From: Nanobdellota archaeon
Lineage (GTDB): Archaea; Nanobdellota; Nanobdellia; Pacearchaeales; GW2011-AR1
Length of the DNA: 35,063 nt
Assembly: GCA_030647965.1 (NCBI GenBank)
Contig: JAUSIT010000011.1
Span: 1 to 35,063, forward strand
Direction of reading: 5' to 3'
This document shows, one piece after another, positions 15,596 through 23,193 of the stretch; the first letter of the stretch is position 1; every line of letters starts with the position of its first letter. The position numbers and the translations under genes are program-made. The notes under the pieces are model-generated. The model was not told the origin of the DNA, searched no databases, and saw nothing but the letters and a program-made list of their open reading frames with translations.

Positions 15596-15680
15596 TGCAA
15601 AATAAATTGATGAAGATTACTTTTAGTTAATAAATAATTTGAGCCGATAGGCGATTTCGTATAGGAACGAAGTGCAATAT
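15596..15680 (+). repeat. structured repeat element, type II, degenerate copy without hairpin 1
   Basis: The stretch reads GAAGATTACTTTTAGTTAA, then GAGCCGATAGGCGATTTCGT, then GGAACGAAGTGCAATAT. It aligns by eye with the other type II copies (GGAGATTTACTATTAGTTAA; GCGACTTAGTAT; AACGAAGTGCTAT). The long hairpin module is absent here but is present in the type I element just upstream. Together these two repeats fill most of the non-coding stretch 15383-15731. Confidence 0.5.
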
Positions 15681-15731
15681 ATTGCAAGGCAATCCGATAA
15701 ACTTTATTAACTAATATTTCTTTTAGTAGAT

Positions 15732-16139
15732 ATGAATAAAAATAAATTATTTTCAATTTTAATTTTCATAGAATCTTTTTTTATATTCTTTTTAATAGGA
15801 CTTTTTTTACTTGAATCTTCTTTCAAGATTCTTTTATATCCTATGGATTTAACAGCTAACCATATTCTTTTTAATGAAATTTTTCTTTGGCTAATTTCTC
15901 TTATTGTTTTTAGTTCTTCTATTTTTGGATTTTATGCAGGGAGTAAATTATGGAAGGGGAAAGAAAAATCCAATAAATTAACAATAATATTTTTATTAAT
16001 AATTGGGTTTGGATTTTTAACTATTTCGTTTTTAATGAATCCTGGTTTTGATTTTATCAAACAGGTTAAGTTTATTGCAGTTTTTATGATTATATTAAAT
16101 GCTATTCTAGCAATATATCTTTTCAAAACTAATCAATAA
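15732..16139 (+). CDS. four-helix integral membrane protein, unknown
   Basis: This 135-aa hydrophobic protein has about four transmembrane helices: FSILIFIESFFIFFLIGLFL, IFLWLISLIVFSSSIFGFYAG, KLTIIFLLIIGFGFLTISFLM and FIAVFMIILNAILAIYLF. Short charged loops (GSKLWKGKEKSN) separate them. No catalytic or transport motif is visible. It lies 30 bp before the secreted 350-aa gene on the same strand, so the two may be cotranscribed. A family cannot be named from sequence alone. Confidence 0.55.
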   Translation: MNKNKLFSILIFIESFFIFFLIGLFLLESSFKILLYPMDLTANHILFNEIFLWLISLIVFSSSIFGFYAGSKLWKGKEKSNKLTIIFLLIIGFGFLTISFLMNPGFDFIKQVKFIAVFMIILNAILAIYLFKTNQ

Positions 16140-16169
16140 CTTTTTATATCTTAAACAATTTAAAAACAT

Positions 16170-17222
16170 ATGAAAAAAGAGTTAGCATTTATTTGTATAT
16201 TTCTCTTTAGTATTTTCTTTCTAAGCTTTGCATCTGCAATTCCTTCAATTTCCCTGAATAAAGATAGCTATCAGCCAGGCGAAACAATCCTTGGCGAAAT
16301 CTTGGCAGTGGGAAACATAGAAAAAACAATTTCTTTGAATGATATTCAATTTTTAGATTACAGGGACAAACAAGTATTTTTTGATTATGATCTTGTTTTT
16401 TACAATGACAAATATATTTTTTATGCCTATGCTACAAAAGAAGGTAATTTTACAATAAAAATTAATAATATTTTATACAATGACGGCACACTAAAATCAA
16501 TAAATCTTGAAAAAAAATTTGAAGTAAAAATTACAAATAATTCTGAAATTTTATCAATAGAACCTGGTTTTGTTTTTACTTCAAATAAAGAAACAACATT
16601 AACCCTATCAAACAAAGGAAGTTCTAATCTCAATATTTCTTATTCTTATTTAGCTTCAAAATCTTCAAATACTATTTTTTTAATCCCAGGAGATTCAAAA
16701 AAAATCTCAATAAATCCTATTGCTGAACTTTCATATGAAACACTTTCTTTTTCAAAAGAAAATTTTAGTATTCCAGTAATCTATGTTCCTTTAGATTTAA
16801 TCAATTTAACATTAGAAAATTCATCAGAGATTATTAATGGTTCATCCAATAGTTCTGTTAATCAGACAAAAGTTTATGTTTATCCTAAAAATGGAACAAA
16901 TGAATCAATAGAAATCACAAAAACTCCATGTTCTGAACTAAATGGAAAAATTTGCTCTTCAAATGAAAAGTGTAACGGAGAATTACCATTTACTTCTGAC
17001 GGTTATTGTTGTTTAGGAACATGTGACTTAATTATCATTGAAGAAACCAGCACAACTTCAAAAGTTATCTGGGGAATTTTAATTTTAGTATTTCTTGGTG
17101 TTGCTGGATTTTTTATTTATAAAAAAGTTAAAAAAACAAAGCCTGCAAATCCTGAAGAAGTAATAGATAAAAAATCAAAAGCATATGAAAAAAGAATTTC
17201 TGGTGGGCTGACTAAGAACTAA
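16170..17222 (+). CDS. secreted, membrane-anchored beta-sandwich protein with cysteine module
   Basis: This 350-aa protein has a signal peptide (KELAFICIFLFSIFFLSFASA). The next segment, SISLNKDSYQPGETILGEI, has the 'Y.PGE' start typical of macroglobulin/Ig-like domains. Two beta-rich domains rich in N-glycosylation-type NxS/T sites follow. Near the C-terminus is a cysteine module (CSELNGKICSSNEKCNG...GYCCLGTCD), then a transmembrane helix (VIWGILILVFLGVAGFFIY) and a basic cytoplasmic tail. The cysteine module matches the one in the 598-aa protein (C..L.G..C....C.G...CCLG.C), in the same place next to the membrane. The two probably act in the same surface assembly. Confidence 0.6.
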   Translation: MKKELAFICIFLFSIFFLSFASAIPSISLNKDSYQPGETILGEILAVGNIEKTISLNDIQFLDYRDKQVFFDYDLVFYNDKYIFYAYATKEGNFTIKINNILYNDGTLKSINLEKKFEVKITNNSEILSIEPGFVFTSNKETTLTLSNKGSSNLNISYSYLASKSSNTIFLIPGDSKKISINPIAELSYETLSFSKENFSIPVIYVPLDLINLTLENSSEIINGSSNSSVNQTKVYVYPKNGTNESIEITKTPCSELNGKICSSNEKCNGELPFTSDGYCCLGTCDLIIIEETSTTSKVIWGILILVFLGVAGFFIYKKVKKTKPANPEEVIDKKSKAYEKRISGGLTKN

Positions 17223-17231
17223 ATAGAAAAT

Positions 17232-17475
17232 ATAGCACTTCGTTAAAATACTAAGTCGCTTAGCAGCTCCTATTTATTAATTATAAAGAATTTCATTAGC
17301 TTTTTTAGTGTAGTTAAGTTGAACAAGATATTTTACTCTACCTCTAATCTAACAAAAAATTTCACTCTTACAATATATAACCTAAAGATACAAGAGTAAA
17401 ATTTTTTCCTGCACTTACAGCATTAACTAATAGTAAATCTCCGCTAGATGATTCCATAAATTATTGCGAAGCAAC
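17232..17475 (-). repeat. structured repeat element, type II, inverted copy
   Basis: On the minus strand the element runs from GCTTCG (17467-17472), through TGGAATCATCTAGCGGAGAT, to hairpin 1 (17392-17407 with 17354-17369; 16 bp, one G-T). It ends in a 40-bp block (17232-17271) that is the exact reverse complement of 18800-18839. The closing stem is GCTTCG with CGAAGTGC. The last codons and stop of the 17461 gene lie inside the element. Confidence 0.7.
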
Positions 17476-18003
17476 AATATTTTTTCCTTTCTTTTTCTTA
17501 ACAGGTTTTTCTTCTTTAACTTCTGCCTTTTGTTCAATTTGCGTAGCATTTGCACTTGCTACGAGAGCATTATTTAAAAATTGCTTTTCCATTATCTGGA
17601 GTTTTGCACTAAGCTGATTTGATTGAAGTTGCATAATTTTTACAATTTCATCATATTTATGCAATCTGCCAGATAAATCATTTAAAAATCCATTAACTTC
17701 TGAAAGATTCAAATTAAGTTCATCTGGTTCTATAATTTCAATAGAAGAAGGCATGTAATCAAATATAATTTCCATCATTTTATACAAATTTTCTACCCTT
17801 AAGTCAATTTCTGCAAAACAAGTATGAGCTTCTTCCTCTTGGTTTTCTAATTTTTTTGGTTCATGTACTGTTTGAGATAAAACCTGAACTCCTTTAGCAT
17901 TTTTTAGCTGTTCAACATGATTTGTTAAAAATTCATGAATATATTCAGGAGGTCTTCCCAGTGCTTCTAAAATAATTATTGCTCTGACTTTTTTATCTTC
18001 CAT
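17461..18003 (-). CDS. conserved-looking protein of unknown function with coiled coil
   Basis: This 180-aa soluble protein reads MEDKKVRAIIILEALGRPPE, then HEFLTNHVEQLKNAKGVQVLSQTVHEPKK, then an acidic stretch and a predicted alpha/beta domain (CFAEIDLRVENLYKMMEIIFDYMPSSIEII). A coiled coil (GRLHKYDEIVKIMQLQSNQLSAKLQIMEKQFL) and a Lys/Glu-rich tail (EKPVKKKKGKNIVASQ) follow. The alternating beta-alpha N-terminal half could be ferredoxin-like. The start lies 1 bp after the stop of the secreted HhH gene, so they form an operon. The final residues are encoded by the type II repeat, so the original C-terminus may have been changed. No function is assigned. Confidence 0.6.
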   Translation of the reverse strand: MEDKKVRAIIILEALGRPPEYIHEFLTNHVEQLKNAKGVQVLSQTVHEPKKLENQEEEAHTCFAEIDLRVENLYKMMEIIFDYMPSSIEIIEPDELNLNLSEVNGFLNDLSGRLHKYDEIVKIMQLQSNQLSAKLQIMEKQFLNNALVASANATQIEQKAEVKEEKPVKKKKGKNIVASQ

Positions 18004-18004
18004 T

Positions 18005-18649
18005 TTATTTTTTAATTAATACCCAAAATATAATTAAAACAAGAAATCCTGCAAAAAAATAAATTGCATAATCCTTGATTGTTTCATTTTTTGAGTAGTA
18101 TATTTCTTTAATTTCTTGCTGGGGATTTAAGTTTATAATGTTTTTGGTGTTTTCAGTATAATTAAAAAAATTATTTTCATAATTCCCAGTATTATCCAAA
18201 TTCACTTCTTTTTTAATTTCTGTTTCTTCTTCACTTTTAGAGGTTTCTTCATTAGTATTTATTGTATTTGAGGTTATTGTATTTTGATTATTTTCAGAAC
18301 CAATATTTGTGTTTGCATTTTCATTAGTATTGGTATCTTCTTCAATTACTTCTTCTTCATGGTCATTGGTATTAGTATTTTCATTATTATTCCCAATAAC
18401 ACACGCAAGTCCTTGTTGTTTTATTTTATTTAGTGTTGCATTTTTTATACCACTTACTTTTGTTAGACTATCCACTGAATCAAAAGGACGAGAATTAATT
18501 ATTTTTTCTGCAGTAGGAATGCCCACTCCAATTATTTTATCAAGTTCTTCAATAGAAGCAGAGTTTATATCTATCTGCGTTGAATTGCATTCTGCAGAAA
18601 CATTTACAATCATCAATGCTACTAAAATAACTAATAGCCATAGTTTCAT
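18005..18649 (-). CDS. secreted membrane-anchored helix-hairpin-helix protein (ComEA-like)
   Basis: This 214-aa protein has a signal peptide (MKLWLLVILVALMIVNVSAE). A ComEA-type HhH domain follows at about residues 25-82: QIDINSASIEELDKIIGVGIPTAEKII, then FDSVDSLTKVSGIKNATLNKIK. A long Asn/Thr/Glu-rich low-complexity linker (NTNENANTNIG) leads to a C-terminal transmembrane helix (DYAIYFFAGFLVLIIFWVLIKK). ComEA in bacteria binds incoming DNA outside the cell. A secreted HhH domain on a flexible stalk suggests a DNA receptor at the archaeal surface, but that is inference. The gene leads the 17461 gene, and the pair is bracketed by inverted repeats. Confidence 0.68.
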   Translation of the reverse strand: MKLWLLVILVALMIVNVSAECNSTQIDINSASIEELDKIIGVGIPTAEKIINSRPFDSVDSLTKVSGIKNATLNKIKQQGLACVIGNNNENTNTNDHEEEVIEEDTNTNENANTNIGSENNQNTITSNTINTNEETSKSEEETEIKKEVNLDNTGNYENNFFNYTENTKNIINLNPQQEIKEIYYSKNETIKDYAIYFFAGFLVLIIFWVLIKK

Positions 18650-18705
18650 AAAATAATCAAGAATAATTAATATATATCTTTTATTGTGTTAAAAAGTTTT
18701 GTTTT

Positions 18706-18840
18706 ATAATATGCTTCGCAAAAAATTTTGCTCTTGCAATAGACAATTAAGATATAAAGGGTAAAATTTTTTAAGATTACTAGCAATTAATCGATAGTTA
18801 GGAGCTGCTAAGCGACTTAGTATTTTAACGAAGTGCTATT
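18706..18840 (+). repeat. structured repeat element, type II, direct copy
   Basis: The closing stem is GCTTCG (18713-18718) with CGAAGTGC (18829-18836). Hairpin 1 is AAAAAATTTTGCTCTT (18720-18735) with AAGGGTAAAATTTTTT (18757-18772), 16 bp with two G-T pairs. The 3' 40 bp (18800-18839) are an exact inverted copy of 17232-17271. A lone arm, AAAAAGTTTTGTTTT, lies just upstream at 18691-18705. Confidence 0.7.
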
Positions 18841-18848
18841 GTTAAAGT

Positions 18849-19235
18849 TTATTCAAAAAATTGTGCAAATCTCTGCCCTTTTTCTCTTGCTTTTTCTAAA
18901 GTTATAACCCAATTTTTTCCAGAATCTTCTAATTCTTTTGGGCTAATAAAAAACCATCCTTCTCTGTTAAATCTTAATGCAACAACTGGCGTTAAGCCGA
19001 ATATCTCTGCAAATACTATAAACTCTTCAATTTGTTCTTTAGTAATATATTTTACTGGCTTTTTGCTTGATTTTACTTCAATAGTGTATTTTTTCCCTTT
19101 TTTACCTGCAATTAAATCACAAGAAGTATTTTCCATTGTTCCACTTCCTGCAACCCTTACTGCACGATAGTTATTAGAAATAAACATCTGGTATAATTCT
19201 CTTTCTGCCTTAGAACCTTTAGCTTTATTACTCAT
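18849..19235 (-). CDS. hjc: Holliday junction resolvase Hjc
   Basis: This 128-aa nuclease of the archaeal Hjc family cuts four-way DNA junctions symmetrically during recombination and fork repair. The sequence shows KGSKAERELYQMF (catalytic E11), RAVRVAGSG, the CDLIAGKKGKKYTIEVKSSK block with D40 and the E53-x-K55 pair, and the C-terminal GWFFISPKEL. The length is typical. The stop lies 9 bp beyond a type II repeat element, so the gene's 3' end has been approached by the element but its coding part is intact. It is divergent from the 19309 gene. Confidence 0.9.
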   Translation of the reverse strand: MSNKAKGSKAERELYQMFISNNYRAVRVAGSGTMENTSCDLIAGKKGKKYTIEVKSSKKPVKYITKEQIEEFIVFAEIFGLTPVVALRFNREGWFFISPKELEDSGKNWVITLEKAREKGQRFAQFFE

Positions 19236-19274
19236 CTATTTTCCTCTTTTTATCTAATGTAATCAACAATATGA

Positions 19275-19286
19275 ATATTTATAAAG
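19275..19286 (+). promoter_or_regulatory. TATA box of the 19309 gene
   Basis: ATATTTATAAAG is centred about 27 bp before the ATG at 19309, predicting a leaderless transcript and supporting that start. Confidence 0.55.
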
Positions 19287-19308
19287 ATTAATCCTGCCTT
19301 TTTAAGTT

Positions 19309-19965
19309 ATGCCTACCAATGCAGATTTAATTAGAAAACAAGGAAATAAAGCTGTTGGACAAGATGCTTATTTAATGATGATTCTCGGCCCAGAAGGAAT
19401 GGTATTTCAAAAAGAACTATCTTTTGAATTTATGAATAATTTTAAAAAAAGACCTAATCTATTAAGTTTAGAAAACAAGGTTTTTTCTGAAGTTCAATTT
19501 AAAGATATCTCTAAAGATAATCAAAATGTTTTAGAATTAATCGATTATCCTGCAAAATATGAAGAAATGGCACATAATTATCATAAATTAAGGGAAGAAA
19601 ATTTTATGCTTAAAACAAAATCAATGGGTTATGGAAAACATATGGATTTATATTCTTCTTATTTAAAAAAATCAGAAAATAATGAAAATCAATTTGTTGG
19701 AGAAATTGCAAAAATGCTTTCAGGAAATTATCGTGGCACAATTGAGAATGTGAAAAATAATCAAGAAGGAGATAAAGATTCCCCTTATTTATGGAAATGG
19801 GATGATAGGATTAATGCAGTAAAACAATTTTATAAAATGAATCAAGATAAAAGTCAAGACAAAGAAAAAATAGATATATTGTTCAGTATACTCTGTAAAA
19901 ATAAATATGCTTCAAAAAAATATTCTGATAAAATTAGTGAATTAAAAGAATTATTTAACTCTTAA
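19309..19965 (+). CDS. unknown soluble protein
   Basis: This 218-aa charged, mostly helical protein has no signal peptide or membrane segment. Visible parts are an N-terminal KQGNKAVGQDAYLMMILGPEGMVFQKELSF, a Lys/Glu-rich helix (YEEMAHNYHKLREENFMLKTKSMGYGKH), and a C-terminal helical region (DDRINAVKQFYKMNQDKS...ILFSILCKNKYASKK). A leaderless promoter supports the start. The next gene begins 3 bp after its stop, so they form an operon. I do not recognise a family. Confidence 0.55.
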   Translation: MPTNADLIRKQGNKAVGQDAYLMMILGPEGMVFQKELSFEFMNNFKKRPNLLSLENKVFSEVQFKDISKDNQNVLELIDYPAKYEEMAHNYHKLREENFMLKTKSMGYGKHMDLYSSYLKKSENNENQFVGEIAKMLSGNYRGTIENVKNNQEGDKDSPYLWKWDDRINAVKQFYKMNQDKSQDKEKIDILFSILCKNKYASKKYSDKISELKELFNS

Positions 19966-19968
19966 AAA

Positions 19969-20472
19969 ATGGCTAAACAAATAAAAGTAATTTATTTTGA
20001 TAGTACAGATATTGCTAAAGATTATAGGCCAATGACTTATTTTGAGTTTTTGAAAAATATTAAAAAAACCTCTAAAGATAATTTTAATTGCGACGATTTA
20101 ACTAAAAAAATAACCGACTATAATCCTGTGAGATCTATAAAACCTCAATTTCAAGAAAAAAGAATTACCCAAAGACAATTAACTCGGGGATTTAGTAATA
20201 ATATTCAAATTCAAGATGTAGATAAAGAAGAACTTCCTAAAATGCCGCCATGGGAATTAATGGAATATGGGCTAGGGATTGCTGGACATTTAGGAGATAC
20301 TTTTTGCATGAGGTCAGGGTATAAACTAACAAAAGAAGATGCCATTGCTAAATTAATTAATTCTGCATTAAAAGTAAATGCAGACGCAATAGTTTTAGAT
20401 AACAAATTATCTTGTCAAAATGAAAAAGGATATAATCTCATCGGAATTTTCTATATCAAAAATAAGTTTTAG
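19969..20472 (+). CDS. unknown soluble protein, partner of the 19309 gene
   Basis: This 167-aa protein is translated from a start 3 bp after the upstream stop. The N-terminal half is basic (KIVKVIYF-type start, then MTYFEFLKNIKKTSKDNFNC and KPQFQEKRITQRQLTRGF). The C-terminal half (TKEDAIAKLINSALKVNADAIVLDNKLSCQNEKGYNLIGIFYIKNKF) reads as helix-strand-strand, recalling pentameric YbjQ/DUF74-type folds. The similarity is too weak to call. It may function with its operon partner. Confidence 0.5.
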   Translation: MAKQIKVIYFDSTDIAKDYRPMTYFEFLKNIKKTSKDNFNCDDLTKKITDYNPVRSIKPQFQEKRITQRQLTRGFSNNIQIQDVDKEELPKMPPWELMEYGLGIAGHLGDTFCMRSGYKLTKEDAIAKLINSALKVNADAIVLDNKLSCQNEKGYNLIGIFYIKNKF

Positions 20473-20575
20473 TTAGATTATAATTTCTTAAAAAATAAAT
20501 TAATTTAAATTAAAACCTATTCAATCAATTCTAAACAATAAAAAGCTTTTTAAATAGGGTTTAAATAATTAAATT

Positions 20576-21127
20576 ATGTTTGTCGCAAAAAAACTTTTTT
20601 TAACAAAAGGCGTCGGTGTTCATAAGGATAGATTAGCATCTTTCGAGCTTGCTTTAAGAAATGCAGGTATAGAAAAATGCAATTTAGTATATGTTTCAAG
20701 CATTTTTCCTCCACATTGTAAAATAATTTCTAAAGAAGAAGGAATGAAACTATTAAAACCTGGTCAGATAACTTTTTGTGTTATGGCAAGAACAGAAACA
20801 AGCGAACCAAATAGATTAGCAGGTTCTGCAATAGGAATTGCTTTGCCTAAAGATGAAGGCCAGTATGGATATTTATCAGAACATCATTCTTTTGGAGAAA
20901 CAGCAAAAAAAGTAAGTGATTATGCAGAAGATTTAGCTGCAACAATGCTTGCAACAACATTAGGTGTTGAATTTGACCCAGATAAAGCATGGGATGAAAG
21001 AAAACAAACTTATCAGGCAAGCGGGCATATTTTCAAGACAAATGCAATATGCCAGACAGCAGAAGGAAACAAAGACGGAATGTGGACAACAGTAATTTCT
21101 GCAGCAGTTTTTGTTGAGGACGAGTAA
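20576..21127 (+). CDS. pdaD: pyruvoyl-dependent arginine decarboxylase
   Basis: This 183-aa protein matches archaeal PvlArgDC, which converts arginine to agmatine, the first step of archaeal polyamine synthesis. Agmatine is also needed for agmatidine in tRNA-Ile2. The proenzyme cleaves itself at a Ser-Ser pair: here [15 protein letters not shown], predicted cut S41/S42, with S42 becoming the pyruvoyl group. Other family blocks are [53 protein letters not shown] and [13 protein letters not shown]. The length is slightly above the Methanocaldococcus enzyme. A TATA box CTTTTTAAATAG (about 20546-20557) predicts leaderless transcription. Confidence 0.92.
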   Translation: MFVAKKLFLTKGVGVHKDRLASFELALRNAGIEKCNLVYVSSIFPPHCKIISKEEGMKLLKPGQITFCVMARTETSEPNRLAGSAIGIALPKDEGQYGYLSEHHSFGETAKKVSDYAEDLAATMLATTLGVEFDPDKAWDERKQTYQASGHIFKTNAICQTAEGNKDGMWTTVISAAVFVEDE

Positions 21128-21180
21128 ATTTAGCAATACTTAAAAATAAGGATTTCTTGTGTTTTTTATTAAGAGGCAAA

Positions 21181-22020
21181 ATGATTTTAGAAAGAGATAA
21201 TAATATTATTCTTTTGGGAGTAATTTTTTTATTTGCAATAGTTATTGCTAACAGCTTTTTTATCTATACTTTGTCTGAAAAAACAAATACTAATTATATT
21301 TTATTAAATCAAAAAATAGACACAAACCAGTTAGATAATCAAGATAAAATTAATGAACTTTCAACAAATATTATCCAACTAAAAGATAAAGTAGGTAGTT
21401 TAGATACAAGTCTTGATGAATTAAAAGCATCAACAAGTGCAGACTTTTCAGGAATAATTGAAAATTCAGTAAAATCTATTGTTACAATAAGAACAGATGT
21501 TGCACAAGGAACAGGTTTTATTATAACTAATAATGGTTATGTAATTACAAATGCACATGTTTTAGCAGGAGGCCATAATATTCAAGCACTAACTTCTAAT
21601 CAAGAAGAAATAAATGCAAAATATATAGGCTATGATTCAAATTTAGATGTTGCTTTGCTTAAAATTCCAGGAGATTACACTCCTTTGATGTTAGGTAATT
21701 CAAATAATATTCAAATAGGAGAAAAAGTTATTGCAATAGGAAATCCTCTAGGTCTTCAGTTTTCTGCTTCAGAAGGAATTGTATCTGCAGTTCATAGAAC
21801 TGGTTCAAATAATCTGCCTGCTTATATTCAAACAGATGCTGCTTTAAATCCAGGAAATTCTGGCGGGCCTTTAATAAATACTGAAGGGGAGGCAATTGGC
21901 ATGAATAATTTTAAAATAGGCGAAGGAGAAAATCTTGGCTTTGCAATAGAATCTAATTACATTAAAGATTCTGTTAATAGGATTTCTAGGTTAACTTTAA
22001 ATCAAACTTTATTGGCTTAA
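21181..22020 (+). CDS. membrane-anchored trypsin-like serine protease (HtrA/Deg type without PDZ)
   Basis: I start at the ATG at 21181 (MILERDNNIILLG), preceded by AAGAGG. The track's longer form begins with TTG. The 279-aa protein has an N-terminal transmembrane anchor (IILLGVIFLFAIVIANSFFIYTL) and a coiled-coil stalk (NQKIDTNQLDNQDKINELSTNIIQLKDKVGSLDTSLDELK). A chymotrypsin-fold protease follows with the complete triad: His126 in VITNAHVLAG, Asp156 in SNLDVALLKI and Ser227 in NPGNSGGPLI. A PDZ domain, usual in DegP/DegS, is absent. The active site would face outside, for quality control or processing of exported proteins, in keeping with the many surface proteins here. Confidence 0.85.
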   Translation: MILERDNNIILLGVIFLFAIVIANSFFIYTLSEKTNTNYILLNQKIDTNQLDNQDKINELSTNIIQLKDKVGSLDTSLDELKASTSADFSGIIENSVKSIVTIRTDVAQGTGFIITNNGYVITNAHVLAGGHNIQALTSNQEEINAKYIGYDSNLDVALLKIPGDYTPLMLGNSNNIQIGEKVIAIGNPLGLQFSASEGIVSAVHRTGSNNLPAYIQTDAALNPGNSGGPLINTEGEAIGMNNFKIGEGENLGFAIESNYIKDSVNRISRLTLNQTLLA

Positions 22021-22021
22021 T

Positions 22022-22840
22022 TTATAATTTCTCATTAAATTCTAGAATCTCTTTTTCAATTGATTTTGGATTATTTAATGTGAGTATATGATTTGCATGA
22101 GGAATAATAACTAATTTTGAATTTTTTATTAATTTGTGGATTTGCTTTGCTTTTTTTACATCAAATACAGAATCATCTTCTCCTTCAAGTATAAGGACTT
22201 TTTGTTTTATGGTTTTTATTATCTCCCCACCATCAAATCCAGCTAATTTTTTTAAAGTTAGTATCCAGGCCCTCAATGAAGTATGTATAATGTCTGAATA
22301 AATTCTAAAAACATTCCAATCACCTTTTCCAATAAAAGGACTATAATCTCTATATTTTATTTTTTGCTTGGAATTTTCTATTTCTAATTCATTAGTTAAC
22401 CATTTTACAAAAATTTTATTTTCATTAAAAAAAGATTTTAGTATTGATTGAGGTTTTGCAGTTGTGCTTATTAATACATAAGATTTGGCTAGTTTTGGGT
22501 GTAATTTATGAAAAAGAATTGTAACCATGCCCCCAAAGCAATGCCCTATTAAAACAAATTCTGGAATCTTTTCTTTTTTTATTATAGGATATATATCTTT
22601 TGCGAAATTTTCTAATTTATATCCTTTTGAAAATTCAGGTTTGTCAGATTTACCATGGCCCCTAATATCTATTGCAATTGTAGGAATTCCTTTTTTATGA
22701 AAAAAAGCTCTTTCTTTTTTCCAGCAAGACAAATCTCCTCCAAGCCCATGAATAAAAACTAAAAATCTTTTCTTATTTTTTATTCTAAATATATCATAAT
22801 TAATTCTCACCCCATCAAAAGATTTTATGTTTTTTTGCAT
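22022..22840 (-). CDS. alpha/beta-hydrolase with a Cys nucleophile
   Basis: I start at the ATG at 22840 (MQKNIKSFDGVRINYD), 272 aa. The track start at 22858 is a TTG, and a minus-strand TATA (TATAAAAAAA, about 22863-22872) points to a leaderless start near 22843. The fold signatures are oxyanion HG in FVFIHGLGGDLSCW, DIRGHGKSDKP, the nucleophile elbow LIGHCFGGM, an Asp in LILEGEDDSVFDV and the final His in PHANHIL. The elbow has Cys101 in place of the usual Ser (G-x-S-x-G), as in dienelactone hydrolase. Substrate unknown. The stop codons of this gene and the protease face each other 1 bp apart. Confidence 0.75.
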   Translation of the reverse strand: MQKNIKSFDGVRINYDIFRIKNKKRFLVFIHGLGGDLSCWKKERAFFHKKGIPTIAIDIRGHGKSDKPEFSKGYKLENFAKDIYPIIKKEKIPEFVLIGHCFGGMVTILFHKLHPKLAKSYVLISTTAKPQSILKSFFNENKIFVKWLTNELEIENSKQKIKYRDYSPFIGKGDWNVFRIYSDIIHTSLRAWILTLKKLAGFDGGEIIKTIKQKVLILEGEDDSVFDVKKAKQIHKLIKNSKLVIIPHANHILTLNNPKSIEKEILEFNEKL

Positions 22841-22905
22841 TTTTGTAAACAATTTCAATTAATTTTTTTATAGAACTTTATTGTTTTTAGACATAATAAA
22901 TATAT

Positions 22906-23094
22906 CTAGATATCATAATCCTGATTTTTTATTCTTTCAACTTCTATTTTTTCAATTTCAGGATAGTATTTAATAATTGCAATAAGTTGCCCATCATATA
23001 TATTATTAGGACTAGGACTATGTTCTTTATTAGGAATTGATTGTAAGGATAAAAATCTTTCAAATTGCCTATTTGCCCTATAAATATTGCCCAT
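22906..23094 (-). CDS. small leaderless protein, unknown
   Basis: This 62-aa protein reads MGNIYRANRQFERFLSLQSIPNKEHS, then YDGQLIAIIKYYPEIEKIEVERIKNQ. A minus-strand TATA box AATATTTATAAAC is centred about 25 bp before the ATG, which supports it as a real gene with leaderless transcription. No domain, signal or membrane segment is visible. The region just upstream (23100-23370) holds two structured elements. Confidence 0.45.
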   Translation of the reverse strand: MGNIYRANRQFERFLSLQSIPNKEHSPSPNNIYDGQLIAIIKYYPEIEKIEVERIKNQDYDI

Positions 23095-23193
23095 ATCTTA
23101 TTAAGAAAATTAAAGTTTATAAATATTTCACAAGTCTCGTGCTTTTATTCTTTGGCATTTTATTTAATTGTTTTTTTAATTTTAATGTTTATG

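Noticed and set aside
18309-18656. plus-strand 115-aa ORF opposite the HhH gene
   Set aside because: Ser/Leu/Val-rich antisense of the Asn/Thr/Glu linker; a shadow.
17232-18839. composite insertion sequence
   Set aside because: Inverted ends are present but neither enclosed gene resembles a transposase or integrase, and no target-site duplication could be identified.
19969-20472. YbjQ/DUF74 assignment for the 167-aa protein
   Set aside because: Only a loose helix-strand similarity in the last 50 residues; no conserved family motif.
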